DNA of 64,000 bases from Opitutia bacterium UBA953 (lineage in GTDB: Bacteria; Verrucomicrobiota; Verrucomicrobiia; Opitutales; UBA953): positions 9,372 to 73,371 of the forward strand of contig DBCR01000018.1 in the NCBI GenBank assembly GCA_002293125.1. The letters run 5' to 3'. Positions 59,809 through 64,000 of this stretch are shown piece after piece. Within the stretch, counting starts at the first letter, position 1, and each line of letters opens with the position of its first letter. Both the position numbers and the translations under genes were made by a program. The notes below the pieces were generated by a model that saw nothing but the letters and a program-made list of their open reading frames with translations, searched no databases and had not been told where the DNA came from.

Positions 59809-60132
59809 TTAGGCCTTCGGCTTTTCCTTATCGCAGGGGCACTTGTCTTCCTTCTTGTCGTCGCCGGCAGCAGCCTTGGGCTTTTCCTTGTCGGACGGGC
59901 AACCGTCGCACTTCTTCTTTTCTTCGGAAACGAGGGAGGCCTTGGGCTTTTCCTTGTCGGACGGGCAACCGTCGCACTTCTTCTTTTCTTCGGAGACGAG
60001 GGAGGCCTTAGGCTTTTCCTTGTCGGACGGGCAACCGTCGCACTTCTTCTTTTCTTCGGCGCTGACGAAGGCAGCGGAGAGAGCGAGGATACCGACGGTG
60101 AGGGTCAGGAGTTTGAGGAACTTGGAGTTCAT
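59809..60132 (-). CDS. Secreted Cys/Lys-rich repeat protein
   Basis: A 107-residue protein. A signal peptide (1-25, cleavage near FVSA) precedes three near-identical 22-residue repeats, each starting EEKKKCDGCPSDKEKPKA, and a fourth shorter degenerate copy (DKCPCDKEKPKA). Each repeat has a CxxC pair in a highly charged Lys/Glu/Asp/Pro context. It is predicted disordered and extracytoplasmic; metal binding, disulfide linking or phosphate/polyanion binding are possible. No family recognised. The gene is isolated, bounded by a terminator downstream and a hairpin upstream. Confidence 0.75.
   Translation of the reverse strand: MNSKFLKLLTLTVGILALSAAFVSAEEKKKCDGCPSDKEKPKASLVSEEKKKCDGCPSDKEKPKASLVSEEKKKCDGCPSDKEKPKAAAGDDKKEDKCPCDKEKPKA
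59873..60059 (-). repeat. 66-bp in-frame tandem repeat
   Basis: Three copies of a 66-nt unit start at 59873, 59939 and 60005. The first two are complete (59873-59938 and 59939-60004) and the third is cut near 60059. They differ by a few bases (for example GGAAACGAG versus GGAGACGAG, CCTTGGGC versus CCTTAGGC), showing recent expansion. The period is a multiple of three, so copy number can change without frameshift. Confidence 0.9.
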
Positions 60133-60173
60133 GATAGATGACTATGGTTGGTGAATCCTAGCCCAAGTCAATC

Positions 60174-60193
60174 GGCCGGAGGTCATTCCGGCC
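60174..60193 (-). terminator. Hairpin after the binding-protein gene
   Basis: GGCCGGA at 60174-60180 pairs with TCCGGCC at 60187-60193, 13 nt past the stop of the binding-protein gene. No T-run follows on the reverse strand, so termination is doubtful; it could also be a site upstream of the Cys-repeat gene. Confidence 0.35.
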
Positions 60194-60205
60194 AGTGAGT
60201 TTACC

Positions 60206-61000
60206 CTACCGACCGATCGCGTTACGGATGCGGGCAATCTCGTCCAATGACTTCGTTAAACCGCTGCCAGGCAACCAGTTGCTACCACTATTGACCTGAT
60301 AGACGTGCTTGTTCTTAACGCAGCCCAGGTCTCTGACTCCGGGGATTCGCCCCATTTCAGTGGCTTTTTCAGGGCTGGTCGTGATGAGGCTGTCCACTCC
60401 GGAATTTTGGACCCAGAGCACGGCGTCCGGTTTTGCAGCGACCAGGAGCTCCCAGTCGAACTTCAACCAGGCGCCGCGCGACAGGGCGGATTGCAACCCG
60501 GCGGCGGCCAAGGGTTCGGCAAGATAACTTTCCGGGCCGGCCATGACTCCATCCCAGATGACGATGATTTTTCGCGTCGGCGTCGCAGGCCGATTGGCGA
60601 AGGTCGCGGCAATCTTCTTTGCGGCATCGGTGCGTCCAGTCGCTTCGCCGATGAGAAGGATGTCCTTGCTGACGGAGTCGCGTGACTCCGGGTTCAGGAC
60701 GAGCGTTCGCAGCCCGGCCTTCGCGCACTTCTCCGCCCAGAGTGGATTCGCCATGCGCGGGAGAATGACGAGGTCGGGCTTGGTCTTCAGCAGGCGCTCG
60801 AGGTCAGGCAGGAAGACGTCGGCGTCGCGCGCGGCCAGATGTTCTTTCAGGAGCGGACACCAGCGAGTCGCCATGACGATCTCCGTTGAGCAGCCTAGAT
60901 CGATCAACGTCTGCGTCGCGCCCGGGCTGAAGCTGGCGATACGGTGACCAGCGGCGCTCAGCGTCAGGCAGGTCGCGAGCCAGAGGAAGAGCGGGCGCAT
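60206..61000 (-). CDS. Periplasmic metal/cobalamin-type binding protein
   Basis: A 264-residue protein with signal peptide (1-17, TLSAAGH) and the two-lobed fold with a helical backbone typical of BtuF/FecB-like binding proteins. RIASFSPGATQTLIDLGCSTEIVMATRWC is the N-terminal lobe, DLERLLKTKPDLVILP precedes the linking helix, and LVAAKPDAVLWVQN with GIPGVRDLGCVKNKHVYQV are the C-terminal lobe. Ligand could be cobalamin, heme or siderophore; no permease or ATPase gene lies nearby. The ATG overlaps the pdxA stop as ATGA. Confidence 0.75.
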   Translation of the reverse strand: MRPLFLWLATCLTLSAAGHRIASFSPGATQTLIDLGCSTEIVMATRWCPLLKEHLAARDADVFLPDLERLLKTKPDLVILPRMANPLWAEKCAKAGLRTLVLNPESRDSVSKDILLIGEATGRTDAAKKIAATFANRPATPTRKIIVIWDGVMAGPESYLAEPLAAAGLQSALSRGAWLKFDWELLVAAKPDAVLWVQNSGVDSLITTSPEKATEMGRIPGVRDLGCVKNKHVYQVNSGSNWLPGSGLTKSLDEIARIRNAIGR

Positions 61001-61902
61001 CAGGCCGAAAGCAGGCGCGCGAGGCGCATCGCCGAATCGAAGCTTCCGCGGTCCGCCTTGCCTTGGCCGGCGATTTCGTAGGCGGTGCCGTGGTCAGGGC
61101 TCGTGCGCACGTGCTTCAGCCCGAGGCTGAGGTTGGCCGACGTCGAGAAGTCCACGGCCTTCAGCGGCGCGAGGCCTTGGTCGTGGTAGATGGCGGCGAC
61201 GGCGTCGAACTCACCCTGCAGGTGGCGGTGGAAAACGGTGTCGCCCGGCAGCGGGCCGACGACTTCATGCCCTTCGGCGCGCAAGGCTTCGACGGCCGGC
61301 CTGATGATGGCATCGTCTTCCTTCCCCAGTAGGCCGCCTTCGCCGGCGTGCGGGTTCAGTCCGCAGACGGCGATGCGTGGCCGACGGTCGCCGAGCTTCA
61401 CACGGAGTGAAATGAGCGCGAGTACCGTGCGACGGATATCCGCGGCGGTGACGTTGCGCGGTACGTCGGCGAGCGGGAGATGCCAGGTGACAAGCCCGAC
61501 GGTCATTTTGCCCCCAGCGAAGGCCATCACGGGCTCGCCACTCCAACGCGATGCGAAGAATTCCGTCTGGCCGGGAAAGGTATAGCCCACGCCAGCGAGG
61601 CCCTTCTTGTTCACGGGTCCAGTGACGACGGCGGCGAAGCGCTCACCGGAGGCGCCGCGGGCCGCCATCTCCATCGCGTCGATCGCGATGAGCTGTCCAG
61701 CGTCGTCGGGTTTGCCGGGACGGGTGACGAAATCTTTCGGCCCGACGGAGATGCCTTGGCCGAGCCGTGCGATCCAATCGGCCGGGCCGATGGGCACGAC
61801 GGTGGGCGCTGATTCCGGGTGCGCTTTAAGCCAGCTGGCGAGGAGTTCCGGGCCGACTCCGGCTGGATCTCCGCAGGTGACGGCGATGGGCAAGGAACTC
61901 AT
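61000..61902 (-). CDS. pdxA: 4-hydroxythreonine-4-phosphate dehydrogenase
   Basis: A 300-residue PdxA of pyridoxal 5'-phosphate synthesis (DXP-dependent route). TCGDPAGVGPELL is the family start, AAVVTGPVNKKGLAGVGYTFPGQTEFFA, GLNPHAGEGGLLGKEDDAIIRPA and YHDQGLAPLKAVDF carry the conserved Asp/His metal ligands, and TSPDHGTAYEIAGQGKAD closes it. It is translationally coupled to lpxA upstream and to the binding protein downstream by ATGA overlaps. Confidence 0.95.
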   Translation of the reverse strand: MSSLPIAVTCGDPAGVGPELLASWLKAHPESAPTVVPIGPADWIARLGQGISVGPKDFVTRPGKPDDAGQLIAIDAMEMAARGASGERFAAVVTGPVNKKGLAGVGYTFPGQTEFFASRWSGEPVMAFAGGKMTVGLVTWHLPLADVPRNVTAADIRRTVLALISLRVKLGDRRPRIAVCGLNPHAGEGGLLGKEDDAIIRPAVEALRAEGHEVVGPLPGDTVFHRHLQGEFDAVAAIYHDQGLAPLKAVDFSTSANLSLGLKHVRTSPDHGTAYEIAGQGKADRGSFDSAMRLARLLSA

Positions 61903-62678
61903 TCGGGCGAGACGAAGCGGCCACGCTTACCGCCGAGAAAGAAGTTTAGGAAATCACGCGCCTCCAAGGTCTGGTAGTTGCCTTCGCTCAGGGCTTTCTG
62001 CGCGAGCGTGGCGCAGGTGCCGTGGGTGGCGTAGACTGCGTGGTAGGCCTGCTTGATCTCCGCGACGGCGGGGGCTGGCACGGCACGACGGCGCAGTCCG
62101 ATGAGGTTGAGTCCAGAGATCAAGTTGCGCCCGTGGGCCAGCGCGTTGGGCGGCACGTCTTCAGTGATGACGGCGTTACCCGAGACGAGCGCCCCGCCGC
62201 CGATACGGCAGAATTGGTGCACCGCCACGCCCCCGCTGATGAAGGCCTTATCTCCGACGGACACGTGGCCACCGAGCATGCAGCCGTTGGCGAGGATGAC
62301 CCGATCGCCGAGTATGCAATCGTGGGCGACATGGCTACCGGCCATGAGCAAACCATCCGCGCCGATGACGGTGTGCGTGCCGGCCTTGGTGGCGCGGTGG
62401 ATGGTGACGTGTTCGCGGATGACCGTGCGGTCGCCGACGCGCGTGCCAGAGTCCGTCGCGGGGTCGAAGGAAAGATCCTGCGGATCACCGCCGACGACGG
62501 CGAAGTGGTCGACGCGTACGCCGGCCCCGAGTTCAGTCCGTGCCTTTACGATGGCATGCGCCGCGATGCGGCAGCCGGATCCGAGCGTCGCGCCGGCTTC
62601 GATGATCGCGAACGGTCCGACCTCGACGTCGGTCGCGAGTCGGGCGGAAGGGTGGACCTGGGCGGAAGGGTGGATCAC
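61899..62678 (-). CDS. lpxA: UDP-N-acetylglucosamine acyltransferase
   Basis: A 259-residue left-handed beta-helix enzyme, the first step of lipid A synthesis. It begins IHPSAQVHPSARLATDVEVGPFAIIE, with hexapeptide repeats through MAGSHVAHDCILGDRVILANGCMLGGHV. The catalytic His is in the AGSHVAHDC segment. GLNLIGLRRRAVPAPAVAEIKQAYHAVY is the C-terminal helical portion. It shows that the organism makes lipopolysaccharide. lpxC/lpxD and fabZ are not adjacent. It overlaps both neighbours by ATGA. Confidence 0.93.
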   Translation of the reverse strand: MIHPSAQVHPSARLATDVEVGPFAIIEAGATLGSGCRIAAHAIVKARTELGAGVRVDHFAVVGGDPQDLSFDPATDSGTRVGDRTVIREHVTIHRATKAGTHTVIGADGLLMAGSHVAHDCILGDRVILANGCMLGGHVSVGDKAFISGGVAVHQFCRIGGGALVSGNAVITEDVPPNALAHGRNLISGLNLIGLRRRAVPAPAVAEIKQAYHAVYATHGTCATLAQKALSEGNYQTLEARDFLNFFLGGKRGRFVSPE

Positions 62679-63286
62679 TTCGGAGGGTTGGCGCTGCCGA
62701 ACAGTTCAAGTTGGGCGGCTTTGACCATATCGTAGACGCGGAGCAGGCGGAGCAACTGCAACGTGTCGGATTTGGCGTAACTCTGGTTCGATTCGACCAC
62801 TTGGACGAGGTTCTCGAGGATTGTCCGAAAGGTCAGCACATGGTCGACGCCGCTTTCGCGGAGCAGGGTGATGCTTTCGGAGCGCTGCGGTTCGGTGGAC
62901 GGGATGCCCGGTAGCACCAGGATTTTCGCCATGGGCTGGTCCTCGGGCGATGTCAGATCGGCGAACGCCTCCTTCGCGGCCTTGACGGCTTCCTCGCGGA
63001 CGAACTCGAGGAGGTCACCCTTCTTGATCATCGTCGGGGTGATGGCCTTGGTCGTATGCCAGGCTTTCACCGCGACGACGGCGGCACCGATTTTCGGCAG
63101 GTCCGAGCTGAAAAGCTGGAAGGGGGCATCGGCTCCGCGGAGCGGCGCCGGATTGATCACCAGCAGATCGCCTTCTTCATCGGCGCGTTTCCTGCGGGAT
63201 TGGACGGCGTACTTGCGCGACTGACGCACGAAGAAACCGTTCATCTCGAAATACTCGCGGACCAGACTGTCGTCGAAACCCGCCAT
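62675..63286 (-). CDS. Uncharacterised protein with possible restriction-endonuclease-like fold
   Basis: A 203-residue cytoplasmic protein; I do not recognise the family. The first 80 residues look like the PD-(D/E)xK arrangement: helix with ASP/GLU (FDDSLVREYFEMNGFFVRQSRKY), basic region, EGDLLVINP (Asp40) and AAVVAVKAW (Lys74). The Glu/Asp expected two residues before the Lys is Ala, so it would not be a canonical nuclease. The C-terminal half is mostly helical (ESITLLRESGVDHVLTFRTILENLVQVVES). It is coupled to lpxA by an ATGA overlap. Function unknown. Confidence 0.6.
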   Translation of the reverse strand: MAGFDDSLVREYFEMNGFFVRQSRKYAVQSRRKRADEEGDLLVINPAPLRGADAPFQLFSSDLPKIGAAVVAVKAWHTTKAITPTMIKKGDLLEFVREEAVKAAKEAFADLTSPEDQPMAKILVLPGIPSTEPQRSESITLLRESGVDHVLTFRTILENLVQVVESNQSYAKSDTLQLLRLLRVYDMVKAAQLELFGSANPPK

Positions 63287-63340
63287 TGGCTGATAGGATG
63301 CGGGCGAGGGGGCGGTTTGGTCAACCCGCGATAAAAGACC

Positions 63341-64000
63341 TCAAAGGACGAAGCCGGCCGGAGCAATCGCCACGGTGAACTCACCCTTGAGTGAGCCCGC
63401 CTTCAGCGCTGGCACCAGTTCCGAAAGGGCGGAGGTGCGGATCGTCTCGTGCAGCTTGGTGAGTTCGCGGCCGACGCATGCGACCCGCTCGGGACCGAGA
63501 ATCTCCAGCATCTCGTCCAGGAAGTCGCTGATGCGGTGGCAGGACTCGTGAAGTACGATAGTCTCATCGGCCTCCTTGAGGCCTTCGAGGAAGCGACGGC
63601 GGGCCGCGGATTTCGGCGGCAGGAAGCCGACGAAGCGGAACGCGTTGGTCGGGAGTCCGGAGGCAGAGAGCAGGGCCACGATCGCGCACGGGCCAGGCAA
63701 AGGGGTGACGGTTAGGCCGCGCCGCCGGCATTCGCGGGTGACGCGAAAGCCGGGGTCACTGATGCCTGGCGTGCCTGCATCGGTGATCAGGGCGATCTTC
63801 GCGCCGCCGGCGATCTTGTCGGCGATCAGGACGGCGGCGTCCTTCTCGTTGTGCTCATGGTAGGCGAGCATCGGCTTGGAGATCGCGAGGTGGCGAAGCA
63901 GGCCGCCGGTCACGCGCGTATCTTCGCAGGCGACCAGGTCGCATTCCGCGATGGCCTCGCGGGCGCGGGCGGTGATGTCGCCGAGGTTACCCAACGGCGT
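63341..64000 (-). CDS. rsmI: 16S rRNA 2'-O-ribose C1402 methyltransferase RsmI, 5' end cut
   Basis: The gene runs off the right edge; 219 sense codons are visible. The first visible residues are TPLGNLGDITARAREAIAECDLVACEDTRVTGGLL, matching the conserved TPIGNLGDIT of RsmI, so only a few N-terminal residues are missing. AYHEHNE and GTPGISDPGFRVTREC (SAM-binding loops of the tetrapyrrole-methylase fold) follow. It methylates C1402 of 16S rRNA, with RsmH making the base methylation. Confidence 0.94.
   Translation of the reverse strand, partial: TPLGNLGDITARAREAIAECDLVACEDTRVTGGLLRHLAISKPMLAYHEHNEKDAAVLIADKIAGGAKIALITDAGTPGISDPGFRVTRECRRRGLTVTPLPGPCAIVALLSASGLPTNAFRFVGFLPPKSAARRRFLEGLKEADETIVLHESCHRISDFLDEMLEILGPERVACVGRELTKLHETIRTSALSELVPALKAGSLKGEFTVAIAPAGFVL

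Noticed and set aside
59873..60059. Tandem repeat considered as a CRISPR array
   Set aside because: The 66-nt units are contiguous with no variable spacers and are in frame within a coding gene; no cas genes are present.

Overview
The window is a dense, GC-rich stretch of bacterial chromosome that is almost entirely coding. It carries about 52 protein genes and two tRNA genes. I see no insertion sequence, integrase, phage gene, rRNA operon or CRISPR array. The gene content points to a Gram-negative member of the PVC superphylum, most likely Verrucomicrobiota and perhaps an Opitutae relative. Evidence for a diderm cell is LpxA, an LptE-like lipoprotein, a TorF/Gcw_chp-type porin and ExbB/ExbD. 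Evidence for PVC affinity is a very long GreA of the kind known from Chlamydiae, an ArsR-methyltransferase fusion and ExbBD packed with large TPR proteins. The lineage is my inference; no marker phylogeny was possible.

Layout. 1-2.2 kb: end of icd, a porin, and rplM-rpsI. 2.3-9.1 kb: an arginine run argC-argJ-argB-argD-argF-argG closed by a strong terminator and a reverse-strand tRNA-Cys. ArgJ recycles acetyl groups, and argH is not in the window. 9.2-16.4 kb: housekeeping genes ispF, ndk, a zinc-ribbon membrane protein, serS, tilS, ftsH and coaE. 16.5-22.4 kb: type IV pilus motor genes in the order pilB-like, pilT, second pilB-like, pilC. 22.4-22.8 kb: two terminators, an AT-rich patch and an initiator tRNA-Met. 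22.8-26.9 kb: three paralogous proteins sharing one VWA-like domain, the least explained locus here. 26.9-29.7 kb: a thioesterase, an Agl23-like membrane glycosyltransferase and a divergent ApbE-like protein. 29.7-43.8 kb: a TPR protein, a YyaL-type thioredoxin-fold protein, mutL facing uvrB, a HAD phosphatase, a GlcD-type oxidase, glutamine-dependent NAD synthetase, and thrB-thrC.

43.8-50.2 kb (reverse strand) is an operon-like block: a 1112-residue TPR protein, a 338-residue exported protein, ExbB and two ExbDs, with no TonB. 50.3-53.3 kb: the ArsR-methyltransferase and the long GreA. 53.4-59.1 kb: rlmN facing a reverse-strand run rpmF-plsX-fabH-TPR-lptE-rpe. 59.2-64 kb: a HAD phosphatase, a secreted Cys/Lys repeat protein, a tightly coupled set (unknown 203-residue protein, lpxA, pdxA, binding protein), and rsmI running off the window edge.

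Functionally the window is mostly core metabolism (arginine, threonine, NAD, CoA, isoprenoid, fatty acid and lipid A entry steps) and information processing (ribosomal proteins, SerS, TilS, RlmN, RsmI, MutL, UvrB, GreA). The most interesting items are the VWA-like triad, one member of which carries three tandem repeat modules; the ExbBD/TPR block; a MutL whose endonuclease motifs look eroded; the small secreted CxxC repeat protein; and the AT-rich scar beside the initiator tRNA.
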